From positions 2,046,001 through 2,110,000 of the forward strand of contig CAVQXR010000001.1 in NCBI GenBank assembly GCA_963717955.1: a DNA stretch of 64,000 nt. The letters are read 5' to 3'. Below are positions 51,590 through 59,833 of the stretch, piece after piece. The translations under genes and the position numbers were made by a program. Position 1 is the first letter of the stretch, and the number at the start of each line of letters is the position of its first letter. A model generated the notes under the pieces. It did no database searches. It saw only the letters and a list, made by a program, of their open reading frames with translations, and was not told the origin of the DNA. Source of the DNA: CAVQXR01 sp963717955 (GTDB lineage: Bacteria > Actinomycetota > Thermoleophilia > Gaiellales > Gaiellaceae).

Positions 51590-52690
51590 TCAGAGGATCC
51601 GGCGGGCCCCGACGTAGGTCCCGGCATACCAGGAGTCGCCGAGGCTCGAGATCTTCACGACGTCGCCCGTGTGCGGCGCATGGACGAACTGGCCGCCGCC
51701 GATGTAGATCCCCATGTGGCCCAGGCCGTCGAAGAAGACGAGATCGCCCGGCTCGAGCGCTCCGCTGGAGACGGGGACACCCATCCCCCAGAGCGCATAG
51801 CTGCTGTGGGGCAGCGAGACCCCGATCTGGGCGAAGGCGAAGACGACGAGGCCCGAGCAGTCGAAGCCGCTCGGTGAGGCTCCACCCCAGACGTACGGGA
51901 CCCCGAGGTATCCGAGCGCGACTCCGACGACACCGCCGTAGGGGTTGGGCGGCGCGGCAGCGATGTCCCCGCCGCCCGAGACAGAGGATGATGTCCCGGC
52001 CTGCGAAGCCTCCTCCTGCGCGGCGAGGCGCCGGTCGGCCTCGGCGGCGAGCCGTGCCTGGCGTCGGCGCTCCTCGGCCTCGAGCTGCTGGATCTCGCTT
52101 TGGACCGAGTCGTAGAGCCGCTGGCGCTCGGCGAGCTTCGCCTCGATCTGCTCGCGGGTGGCCTCGCGCGCCGCGACGACCGCCTTCTGCTCTGTCCGCG
52201 CCCGCTCGAGCTTCTTCGCCGCCGCCCGGTACTCCGCGCGCGAGCGCTCGACGTCCTGGACGATCCGGCCGTCCTGCTTCGTGACTCGCTGGGAGGCGTC
52301 GATGCGCTCGAGCATGTCGTCCAGCGATGCCGAGCCGAAGATCACCTCGAGCAGGCTCTGGTCACCGTTCAAGTAGAGGGCGACGAGGCGGCGCTCGAGG
52401 TTGCGCAGCGCGGCCTTGTTCGCCTTGCGCGCGATACCCAGGTGCTCGCGGGTCGCCGCGAGCTCTGCTTCGATGGCGTCGAGCCGGAGCGTCGCCTGGT
52501 TGTAGGACTCGACGGCCTGCCCGAGCTCCGAGTCGATCTGGCGCATCTGCGCGAGGACGGCCTCGGCCTCGGCACGCTTCTCACGGATCGGCGCCGGTTC
52601 GGAAGAGGCGCCGGCTGCGAGCAGCAGCGACGCTGTCGTGGCTCCTGCGCAGAGCAGCAGGATGATCCGCTTTCGCGGATGGAAGCTCAC
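51590..52690 (-). CDS. secreted NlpC/P60 peptidoglycan endopeptidase (RipA-like)
   Basis: 366 residues. Signal peptide (KRIILLLCAGATTASLLLAAGASS), a long coiled-coil region (about 35-220) like that of RipA/PcsB proteins, then the NlpC/P60 domain with catalytic Cys in SGFDCSGLVVFA, His in GHMGIYIG and the third polar residue in HAPHTGD. It cleaves the D-Glu/DAP link of cell-wall peptides during division. GTG 52690; a good promoter lies about 60 nt upstream. Confidence 0.93.
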   Translation of the reverse strand: MSFHPRKRIILLLCAGATTASLLLAAGASSEPAPIREKRAEAEAVLAQMRQIDSELGQAVESYNQATLRLDAIEAELAATREHLGIARKANKAALRNLERRLVALYLNGDQSLLEVIFGSASLDDMLERIDASQRVTKQDGRIVQDVERSRAEYRAAAKKLERARTEQKAVVAAREATREQIEAKLAERQRLYDSVQSEIQQLEAEERRRQARLAAEADRRLAAQEEASQAGTSSSVSGGGDIAAAPPNPYGGVVGVALGYLGVPYVWGGASPSGFDCSGLVVFAFAQIGVSLPHSSYALWGMGVPVSSGALEPGDLVFFDGLGHMGIYIGGGQFVHAPHTGDVVKISSLGDSWYAGTYVGARRIL

Positions 52691-52751
52691 GATGTGACCG
52701 TTCGCATCGGGACGCGAGTGCCACAGGGGTCGACCGTCAGCACCGCGCGGA

Positions 52752-52781
52752 AGCCTAACAGGTGTCGATGACGCCGGTCAA
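52752..52781 (-). promoter_or_regulatory. nlpC/P60 promoter, -35 TTGACC / -10 TAGGCT
   Basis: The minus-strand hexamers at 52776-52781 and 52752-52757 are separated by 18 nt. The predicted leader is about 55 nt. Confidence 0.6.
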
Positions 52782-52789
52782 CGCAACGA

Positions 52790-52931
52790 GGCGCACCGGC
52801 CCGGTACCCGGGTTCCAGCATGGTCTCGCGCTCGGGGCTCCATCGCGTCGCCATCGTCGTCCTCGGTCGTGTCCCTATTCACCGCGCGACGGGCACTCCC
52901 TGCATCCTCGCCCGCTCGCGTCCGGTACGCC
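52790..52931 (-). repeat. structured repeat family I, copy C (diverged)
   Basis: Read on the minus strand, it shares with copy A the blocks GGATGCAGGGAGTGCCCGT and CGACCGAGGACG, then ATGGCGACGCG. Outer arms GGCGTACCGG and CCGGTGCGCC pair over 10 bp with one wobble. The central hairpin is weakened. It fills most of the 264-nt gap between ligA and the nlpC/P60 promoter; I see nothing else there. Confidence 0.65.
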
Positions 52932-52954
52932 GGGGGACACGCAGCGTCCGCTGG

Positions 52955-54983
52955 TCAGGACGAGCGGCCCGCTCGCTCGAGCAGCTCCTCGAAGGCCGCC
53001 TCGTCGAGGAGCGGAACACCCAGGCGCTGCGCCTTCTCGAGCTTCGCGCCGGCGGACTCCCCGACGACGAGCCCGCTCGTCTTCTTCGACACCGACTCGG
53101 TCACCCTGGCGCCGAGCGTCTCGAGCGCCGCCTTCGCCTGCTCCCGTGAGCGGCGGCCGAGCGTTCCGGTGATCACGTACGTCTTCCCGGTCAGCGGGCC
53201 CTCCGCGGGGCGCTCGGACTTGGCCATCGCGAAGCGCAACCCGAGGTCGCGCAGCTCGGCGACGAGCCGGCGGTTCTCCCCGTCGGCGAACCACTCCGCA
53301 ATCGCCTCGGCGCGGTCGGGGCCGATCCCCTCGACCTCCATGATCTCGTCGGGCGAGGCCGTCGCCAACCGCTCCACGGAGCCGAAGTGACGGGCGAGGC
53401 TCTGGGCCATCACCCAGCCGACCCTGGAGATGTTGAGGCCGAAGAGCACCCGGTTGAACGGCTGGCGCTTCGAGACCTCGATGGCCTCGATCGCCTTCCC
53501 TGCGGAGATCTCGCCGTAGCCGTCGAGGCTCGTCAGCTGGTCTGCCGTCAGCCGGTACAGATCCGGCATCGACCGTAACGAGCCGGCCGCCCAGAGCCGG
53601 CGCACGAACTGCTCGCCGACCCCCTCGATGTCCATGGCCGCCTGCACCCAGTGGATGAGCGTCTCGAGACCCCGCGACGGGCATGCTCGGTTCGGACAGC
53701 GATGCATCGCCTCGCCCTCGGGCTTGACCACCTCCGCATCGCAGAGCGGGCAGCGAGTCGGCATGCGAAACGGCTCGGTGCCCCGAGGGTGCGGGAGGAC
53801 CGGGCCGACCACCTGAGGGATCACGTCACCCGCCCGCTGCACGACGACCTCGTCGCCCTCGCGGATGTCCTTGCGGTTGATGTCCTCCTCGTTGTGGAGC
53901 GTTGCCGTCGAGACGGTCACCCCGCCGACGCCCACCGGCTCGAGCTCCGCCCAGGGGTTCAGCGCGCCGGTCCGCCCGACCCGGATGTGGATCCGCCGCA
54001 GGTCGGGTGCGGGCCTGGTCGGGTGCCCACTTGTACGCCCTCGCCCAGCGAGGGCGCTCGTGGAGCGCCCCGAGCCGTTCCTGCTGGTCGAAGTCGTCGA
54101 CCTTGATCACGACGCCGTCGATCTCGTAGTCGAGCTCAGGGCGCCGGCGCTCCCAGGCATCCACCGCTTCGGCCAGAGCCTCGATCGACTCGTGACGCTC
54201 GATCAGCGGGTTCGTGCGGAACCCCCGCTCGCGGAGCCACGCAAGGGCGTCGTGCTGCGTCCTGACCGGGACGCCTTCGTGGGCGCCGAGCCCGTAGACC
54301 CAGATCGAGAGCTCACGCTGCGCCGTCACTCCGGGGTCGAGCTGGCGAAGCGAGCCGGCCGCCGCGTTCCGGGGGTTCGGCGCCGGGGCGTTGCCCTCCG
54401 CCACCTGCCGCTCGTTGAACCGCCGGAACGCGGCTAGCGGGAAGTACACCTCGCCGCGTACCTCGATCACGGGCGCCGGCGCCTCACCGTCCGGCAGGCG
54501 CATGGTGAGCGGGATCGCCTTGATCGTACGGAGGTTCTGCGTGACGTCCTCGCCACGAAGTCCGTCCCCGCGCGTGGCCCCGCGTACGAAGACGCCGCTC
54601 TCGTAGACGAGCGAGATCGCCGAGCCGTCGATCTTCGGCTCGGCGACGTACGCCACGGGCTCGTCGGTGCCCAGCCGCCTCCGGACATCCTCCGCCCACT
54701 TGGCGAGCGCCTCGTCGGTCGTCACCTTCTCGAGCGAGCCCATCGGGGTCAGATGCTCGAGCTTCTGGAACCGCTCAGAGGGCGCGGCGCCGACCCGTGC
54801 GGTCGGGGAGGTCGGCGTCCACAGCTCCGGGTGCTCCTGCTCGAGGAGCTTCAGCTCGTCGTAGAGGAGGTCGTACTCTGCGTCCGAGATCTCGGGAGCG
54901 TCGAGCACGTGGTAGAGGTAGTTGTGTCGCTCGAGCTGCGCGCGCAGCCACTGGACGCGGTCCCGGAAGCCGTCAGAGGACAT
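52955..54983 (-). CDS. ligA: NAD-dependent DNA ligase, with a 1-nt frameshift
   Basis: The essential replicative ligase. From ATG 54983: Ia domain, adenylation domain with active Lys in AEPKIDGSAIS (about residue 117), then YKWAP; around 53998-54003 the frame is lost (CGACCTGCGG where CGACTGCGG is expected) and resumes as IHIRVGRTGALNPWAE, VGVGGVTVSTATLHN, the four-cysteine zinc site (CPLC, CPNRACPSRG), HhH repeats and a C-terminal BRCT domain. The total of 2029 nt is 3 x 676 + 1, so removing one base gives about 675 residues, the normal length. An assembly error is likelier than loss. The start overlaps the HAD gene by 11 nt. Confidence 0.92.
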
Positions 54984-55608
54984 CGACCAGCTCGCCGGGC
55001 TCGTGGACGACGGCATCGGGCCCCTCGGCCTCGAGGCGCGAGACGGGATGGATGTTGCCCCAGCCGACCGCGACGGCCGTCATCCCGGCCGCCTTCGCCG
55101 CCCGGATGTCGAACGGCGAGTCGCCGACGTAGGCTGCCGAGCTCGCCCTTGCGCCCAGCCGGGCCAGCGCGAGCAGGAGCGGCTCCGGATCGGGCTTGTG
55201 ACGCTCCGTATCGTCCCCGGTCACCACGGTATCGAGGCCGCCGAGGAACGGCAGGACCTCGAACGTGACGTCGACTGTCAGCCTCCCCTTCACGGTCACG
55301 ATCCCGAGGCGCCGCCCTTGCGCGCGCAGGCGGGCGAGCTCCTCCTCGATCCCCCGGAAGGCGCGCACCTCGTGGTAGATGGCGAGGTTGTGATCGCGGT
55401 AGACCTGGACGAGCTCGTCGACCCGGTCGGGGTCGAACTCGCGCATCTGCGCATGGATCCCGTGGCCGCCGACGTTCGCCATCAGCACCTCGTCCGGGAT
55501 CTCCCGCTGGAGCACCGTGCGCGTCGCATGCCGGAACGAGCAGAGGATCAACGGGCCGGAGTCGATCAGCGTCCCGTCGAGGTCGAAGAGCACGATCGGA
55601 TGGCGCAC
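54973..55608 (-). CDS. HAD phosphatase, phosphoglycolate phosphatase/PpaX-like
   Basis: 211 residues. Motif I VLFDLDGTLIDSGPLI, motif II VTVKGR (Thr replaced in context TVK), motif III Lys in TERHKPDPEPLLLAL, motif IV VGDSPFDIRAA. Helical C1 cap after motif I. GTG 55608 has TACGAT 6 nt upstream. Co-transcribed with ligA. Could act on phosphoglycolate formed in DNA repair or on pyrophosphate; not decidable here. Confidence 0.9.
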   Translation of the reverse strand: MRHPIVLFDLDGTLIDSGPLILCSFRHATRTVLQREIPDEVLMANVGGHGIHAQMREFDPDRVDELVQVYRDHNLAIYHEVRAFRGIEEELARLRAQGRRLGIVTVKGRLTVDVTFEVLPFLGGLDTVVTGDDTERHKPDPEPLLLALARLGARASSAAYVGDSPFDIRAAKAAGMTAVAVGWGNIHPVSRLEAEGPDAVVHEPGELVDVL

Positions 55609-55614
55609 GCGTCG

Positions 55615-55620
55615 ATCGTA
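55615..55620 (-). promoter_or_regulatory. -10 element TACGAT, leaderless promoter of the HAD-ligA operon
   Basis: The minus-strand hexamer ends 6 nt before GTG 55608. Confidence 0.5.
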
Positions 55621-55675
55621 GCCAGCCGGACCTGCGCGGACTAAACAGAATGCTCATCCTGTACGTCAATCAGGT

Positions 55676-56161
55676 GTGATCAGAAGACGCGGAGCGACGC
55701 TGGAGGAGATCGAGGCGCTGTACCGCAGGCGCTTCGATGCGTTCGCCTGCGTGGCCGTCAGCGTGACCGGCAACGCCGAGCGAGGCCGCGACGCCGTGCA
55801 GGAGGCCTTCGCAACCGCGGTGAGCAAGCGCGGCTCGTTCCGGGGCGCGGGCCCGCTCGAGGCGTGGGTGTGGCGCATCGTCGTCAACACTGCGCGCTCG
55901 GACGCCCGCCGCCCGATCCCCGCGGTCGAGCATGAGGAGCAGGCGGCTACGAACGGCCATCCCGAGCAAGGCGCCGAGGTGCGCGCCGCGCTCGCGCTCC
56001 TGCCGGAACGGCAGCGGCTCGCCGTCTTCCTGCGCTACTACGCCGATCTCGACTACGCGACGATCGGCGAGGCGCTCGGGATCAGCACCGGCACCGTCTC
56101 CGCCACCCTCAACGCAGCGCACACGGCCCTTCGCGGCCGCCTGGAGGAGGTACGAACGTGA
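55676..56161 (+). CDS. ECF-type RNA polymerase sigma factor
   Basis: 161 residues. Region 2 (LYRRRFDAFACVAVSVTGNA, then RDAVQEAFATAV) and region 4 with its helix-turn-helix (LPERQRLAVFLRYYADLDY, then IGEALGISTGTVSATL) are both complete. GTG 55676. The upstream block CTAAA..AAT..CATCCTG is also present before the decayed copy at 57.3 kb and may hold the promoter. The stop overlaps the membrane-protein start (GTGA). Confidence 0.9.
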   Translation: MIRRRGATLEEIEALYRRRFDAFACVAVSVTGNAERGRDAVQEAFATAVSKRGSFRGAGPLEAWVWRIVVNTARSDARRPIPAVEHEEQAATNGHPEQGAEVRAALALLPERQRLAVFLRYYADLDYATIGEALGISTGTVSATLNAAHTALRGRLEEVRT

Positions 56162-57189
56162 TCGATCTCGACCGCGCCAGTCTCGAGCGCATCCGTCCGT
56201 CCACACCCGGCACGGCCGACTGGGACGACGTCATGAGCCGCGCCGGCACGCACCACGGTCACCGTCGCCGGCACCTCGTCGTGCTCGCCGTGGTGATGCT
56301 GATGGCCGTCGCAACCGCCTGCGCCTTCGGTGCGCGCGCCCTGATCCTCGACGAGGGCTTCGTCGGCGTGCCGCCCGATGGAGCGACCCCGAGCACGCCC
56401 GAGAGCGGAGAGCTCGTCCTCAGCTACTGGGGGCGTCCCGGCGATGGCCGCGAGCTCCGGGCCTTCCTGTATGCCGACGGGCGGCTGATCTGGGACCGGG
56501 ACAGGCGCGGTTTCCTCGAGCAACGCCTCACACCCGAGGGCGTCGAGCTGCTGCTGTCCGAGTTCATCTCGACCGGTTTGTTCGACCGCGACGTCAGGCT
56601 CGTCCGGTCGGGAGTCTCGTACGCGACGAATTGGGCCGTGATCGAATTGCGCAACGGCAACCGGTTGGTCAAGGTCGACTGGGGCGGCGCTTGGAACCCC
56701 CCCTTGCCGACTCAAGAGCCGACTCCGGAGCAGGAACGTGCTATCGAGCGGCTCGGTGCACTACTCGTGGATCCGGGTTCCTGGCTGCCGGCGAGCGCGT
56801 GGGAGAACCGCGAGATCAGGGCGTTCGTGGGATCTCGGTACCAGGTCTGCGTGGGCATAGTTCCCGGCAGCCGGTTGTCATGGCCGCTCGAGCTCTCCGA
56901 GCTATTGACCGTGATTCCGGCAGCCGCCGCGGACCTCCTCCGTGAGGCGGAGTTCACAGTGCAGGAAGGGACGCTCGCGGACGGGCGCCCCAACTACTGC
57001 TCGGACATCAGGACGGAGAAGGCTCAAGCGATCGCGAAGGCTCTCGATGCTGCAGGGCTTCCACGGGTCGAAAGTCTCCCGCTCCCGCGGTGGTATCTCC
57101 GTCCCCCGTCGCTCGATCGCACGCCCGTCGTGATCCGCCTCAGCGTGTACCTTCCGGACGGCACCGTGCCGTGCCACGACTGCGGGTAA
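56158..57189 (+). CDS. membrane-anchored protein coupled to ECF sigma, putative anti-sigma factor
   Basis: 343 residues. Short cytoplasmic N-tail (about 38 residues), one membrane helix (HLVVLAVVMLMAVATACAFG), then an extracellular domain of about 280 residues with cysteines in YQVCVG, NYCSD and a C-terminal CHDC. No zinc-binding HxxxCxxC anti-sigma motif is seen. Position and translational coupling with the sigma gene suggest it controls it. The motif FLYADGRLIWDRD recurs in the decayed copy. Confidence 0.75.
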   Translation: MIDLDRASLERIRPSTPGTADWDDVMSRAGTHHGHRRRHLVVLAVVMLMAVATACAFGARALILDEGFVGVPPDGATPSTPESGELVLSYWGRPGDGRELRAFLYADGRLIWDRDRRGFLEQRLTPEGVELLLSEFISTGLFDRDVRLVRSGVSYATNWAVIELRNGNRLVKVDWGGAWNPPLPTQEPTPEQERAIERLGALLVDPGSWLPASAWENREIRAFVGSRYQVCVGIVPGSRLSWPLELSELLTVIPAAAADLLREAEFTVQEGTLADGRPNYCSDIRTEKAQAIAKALDAAGLPRVESLPLPRWYLRPPSLDRTPVVIRLSVYLPDGTVPCHDCG

Positions 57190-57214
57190 GCGGTAGCGAG
57201 TCCGATTCGACACG

Positions 57215-57242
57215 GAGAGAGCCCCCGATCGGGGGCTCTCTC
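57215..57242 (+). terminator. strong hairpin terminator after the sigma operon
   Basis: A 12-bp perfect stem (57215-57226 with 57231-57242), GATC loop, then TG TTCGC. It lies 25 nt after the stop. Confidence 0.75.
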
Positions 57243-57335
57243 TGTTCGCAGGGCCCTCCCGAGCGCGGCCAGGCGCGGCCTCGACCCCGGCCGTCACGGG
57301 CTAAAGAAATCCCGCATCCTGCGCATCAGAGGGGT

Positions 57336-57640
57336 GTGATCGGGCGCCGCGGAGCGAGCCTGGAGGAGATCGAAGCGCTGTACCGCAGCCGCTTCGAGAT
57401 CTTCGCCTGCGTCGCAGCGAGCGTGACCGGTGACCCCGAGCGAGCACGCGACGCGGTGAAGGAGGCCTTCGCGACGGCGGTGAGCAAGCGCGGCTCGCGG
57501 GTCCGCTCGAGGCCAGGGTCTGGCGCATCGTGCGCACCGGAGGCCGGGGGTGGGCCACCCGCCCGTACAGCAGGTGTGGGTGTACGCGGACGGGCGGATG
57601 ATCTGGCGCAACGAGGCGGGCACCGTCGGAACCGACGTGG
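57336..57640 (+). pseudogene. decayed copy of the ECF sigma/membrane-protein pair
   Basis: From GTG 57336 the frame matches the intact sigma factor for about 55 codons (ASLEEIEALYRSRFEIFACV versus the intact ATLEEIEALYRRRFDAFACV). It then breaks into out-of-frame VWRIV-like sequence and at about 57567-57620 into a piece of the membrane protein (QVWVYADGRMIWRNEAG). Regions between are deleted. The remaining 57640-57827 holds nothing I can identify. Confidence 0.8.
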
Positions 57641-57827
57641 GCGTACGGCCAGTATCCGCGCGTGACCCGCGGCCGGGCGGCGTACCGCAGGGCGCATGCG
57701 ACAACTCGCGCTTCTGGGCGTTGGCTCCGATCGCCGTACGCATCTTCTTCGAGCCGAACTCCCGCACGGCCAGTGGGAGCACATGGGCGGATGAGCACCG
57801 GCCGAGTCGATCGGCCTGGCCCGGCGG

Positions 57828-58550
57828 CTACTCGTACTCCACCCGATCGAGGTAGAGTCCCCAGGGCGGGGCGGTCGGGCCGGCTTCGCTCCGCGGCCGG
57901 CCTTCGAGCAGGGCGGCCACCTCTTCCGGATCGCGCTCCAGCATCGTGCCGACGAGGATGCGCACCATGTGACGTAAGAAGCTGTCCGCCGTGATCCAGA
58001 GAGAGAGGACGTCGCCCTCGCGCTCCCACCGGCACTCTCGCACGACGCGTCGGAACGACTCGTGCTGCGTCTCCGTCGGCGTGAAGGCCCGGAAGTCGTG
58101 CTCGCCGACGATGGCGGCGGCGGCCTCGCCGAGGCGGTCCTCGTCGAGTGGCCGCGGCCACCATTGCGAGCGCCTGCGCTCCAACGGCGACGGCGTGCGC
58201 CGGCGCCAGATCCGGTACTCGTAGGTCCGCGAGCGGGCCGAGAAGCGGGCATGGAAGCCGTTCGGCGCCTCGGCGGCGGCGACCACCGAGACCTCGTCCG
58301 GCAGCGCCGTGTTAAGCGCGGCGGCCGCGCGTTCCGGGGGGGGCCCACCCGGGATCGCGACCGACGCGACCTGACCGCGGGCGTGGACCCCGGCGTCTGT
58401 CCTGCCAGCGACGGCGAGGCCCTCCCATCCCGGATAGATCTCGTCGAGCGCCGCCCGAAGGGTACCCTCGACCGTCCTGCGGCCGGGCTGCGCCGCCCAG
58501 CCGGAGAACCCGGTTCCGTCGTACTCGAGAACGAGCTTGAGCGTGGTCAT
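57828..58550 (-). CDS. truA: tRNA pseudouridine(38-40) synthase
   Basis: 240 residues. Catalytic Asp in AGRTDAGVHARGQV about residue 51; later motifs FSARSRTYEYRIW and ADSFLRHMVRILVG. Isomerises uridines 38-40 in the tRNA anticodon arm. ATG 58550. Its usual actinobacterial place after rplQ is kept, but the unknown gene at 58599 now lies between them on the other strand. Confidence 0.95.
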   Translation of the reverse strand: MTTLKLVLEYDGTGFSGWAAQPGRRTVEGTLRAALDEIYPGWEGLAVAGRTDAGVHARGQVASVAIPGGPPPERAAAALNTALPDEVSVVAAAEAPNGFHARFSARSRTYEYRIWRRRTPSPLERRRSQWWPRPLDEDRLGEAAAAIVGEHDFRAFTPTETQHESFRRVVRECRWEREGDVLSLWITADSFLRHMVRILVGTMLERDPEEVAALLEGRPRSEAGPTAPPWGLYLDRVEYE

Positions 58551-58598
58551 CGCGTTCCCCGGCGGCCGCGCGGCCCCGTCCGCCTATCATTCACTCTC

Positions 58599-59234
58599 GT
58601 GAGCGGCGACGAGTTTCGGGTCGAGGTCGATCTCGAGGATGCCGGGCACGGCTACCCGATCGACGAGAAGGTCCGCTCGCTCCATCTCGACGACGAGGCC
58701 AAGAAGCGGCTCGGCCGCGGGGTGATCGTCACGCGCGACGGCCCGAGGGTGTTCCTCTACGCGGCGACCGAGGACGGAGCCCGCGCGGCGGAGTCGGTCG
58801 TTCGCGGGCTCCTCGATGCGGAGGGGCTCTCGGCCACGATCACCGTGACGCGGTGGCATCCGATCGAGGAGGCCTGGAAAGACGTTTCGATCCCTCTTCC
58901 GCGCAGCGAGGAGGAAGAGGAGGCGGAACGTGAGCGTCACGAAGCGGCCGAGGAACGCGAGGCGCGCATAGAGGGAGAGTACGACTGGCGCGTCAAGGCG
59001 GCCCTGCACCACCGCCGAGACGCGATCGAACTCGAGGAGCGGCTCGAGGAGGAGGGGCTGCCCGTTCGCAGGCGGTTCCGCTACCTGACGGTCGACGCGC
59101 CCACCGAGGAGCGCGCCACCGAGATCGGCGTGATGATCCAGGAGCTCGCCCCCGAGGGCACGCACGTCTGGGTCGAGCCCAACCCGGACGACCTTCCGCA
59201 CACGCTCCTCGACACGTTCCCGTCGCTTTCCTAG
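58599..59234 (+). CDS. hypothetical protein with two similar alpha/beta halves and a Glu-rich linker
   Basis: 211 residues from GTG 58599 (TATCAT lies 8 nt upstream). The N-terminal half contains RVFLYAATEDGARAAESVV then TITVTRWHP; the C-terminal half contains FRYLTVDAPTEERATEIGVM then HVWVEPNP. Both have a strand-helix-strand pattern suggesting an internal duplication of a ferredoxin-like unit. Between them lies a charged helix rich in Glu (SEEEEEAERERHEAAEERE). No catalytic motif. It sits between truA and rplQ on the opposite strand. Confidence 0.75.
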   Translation: MSGDEFRVEVDLEDAGHGYPIDEKVRSLHLDDEAKKRLGRGVIVTRDGPRVFLYAATEDGARAAESVVRGLLDAEGLSATITVTRWHPIEEAWKDVSIPLPRSEEEEEAERERHEAAEEREARIEGEYDWRVKAALHHRRDAIELEERLEEEGLPVRRRFRYLTVDAPTEERATEIGVMIQELAPEGTHVWVEPNPDDLPHTLLDTFPSLS

Positions 59235-59265
59235 CCGGGCTGACGGCCCTTCGCGGCCGAAGCCC

Positions 59266-59332
59266 TCCGCGGCTGACGGCCCGGCTCGGCCGGCCGGACC
59301 CGCGCAGGAGCCGCCCGGAGGGCGGCGGTCAC
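59266..59332 (-). repeat. palindromic repeat family II, single copy
   Basis: On the minus strand it begins GTGACCGCCGCCCTCCGGG and ends GCCGTCAGCCGCGGA, matching the 19.5-kb unit at most positions, with one hairpin rebuilt (CCGCCC/GGGCGG for CCGGGC/GCCCGG). It lies between convergent genes, 3' of rplQ. Confidence 0.75.
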
Positions 59333-59398
59333 ATTCCGCGCGGCCCTGGGCGTGCCACGTGCGCGCGGGGCACGTCGGACCCGATCAGCCGCGGAGGG

Positions 59399-59830
59399 CT
59401 ATCCGCCCGCGGCCGCGGCCTGAGGAGCCCGACGGGCTGCTGCGGTCGCGGCGGCCGACACCTTCGGGCGCGGGACGAAGTCGACCAGCTCCAGATATGC
59501 CATCGGAGCGGCGTCACCCTGTCGCGGGCCGAGCTTGACGATCCGCGTGTAGCCGCCGGGCCGGTCGGCGAACCTGGGTGCGACCTCGGCGAAGAGATGA
59601 TGCACGACGTCGTTCGACCGCAGGAAGGCAATCGCCTGCCGCCGTGCGTGCAGGTCGCCCCGCCCACCGAGCGTGATCATCTGCTCGGCGACCGGTCGAA
59701 CCTCCTTCGCCTTCGCGAGGGTGGTCTTGACTCTGCCATGCTCGATCAGCGCCGCAGTGAGGTTCGCATACATCGCCTTTCGGTGGGCCGAATCGCGCCC
59801 GAGCTTGCGCCCCTGCTTCTGGTGCCGCAT
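59399..59830 (-). CDS. rplQ: 50S ribosomal protein L17
   Basis: 143 residues. N-terminal RHQKQGRKLGRDSAHRKAMY and TTLAKAKEVRPVAEQMITL are universal L17 segments; the last 20 residues are an Ala-rich actinobacterial extension. Begins 3 nt after rpoA. Confidence 0.97.
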   Translation of the reverse strand: MRHQKQGRKLGRDSAHRKAMYANLTAALIEHGRVKTTLAKAKEVRPVAEQMITLGGRGDLHARRQAIAFLRSNDVVHHLFAEVAPRFADRPGGYTRIVKLGPRQGDAAPMAYLELVDFVPRPKVSAAATAAARRAPQAAAAGG

Positions 59831-59833
59831 CGA

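Noticed and set aside
52691..52760. c-di-AMP (ydaO-type) riboswitch before the NlpC/P60 hydrolase gene
   Set aside because: Considered because disA is nearby and such hydrolases are often controlled this way, but the predicted leader is only about 55 nt and shows none of the conserved core; the rest of the gap is repeat copy C.
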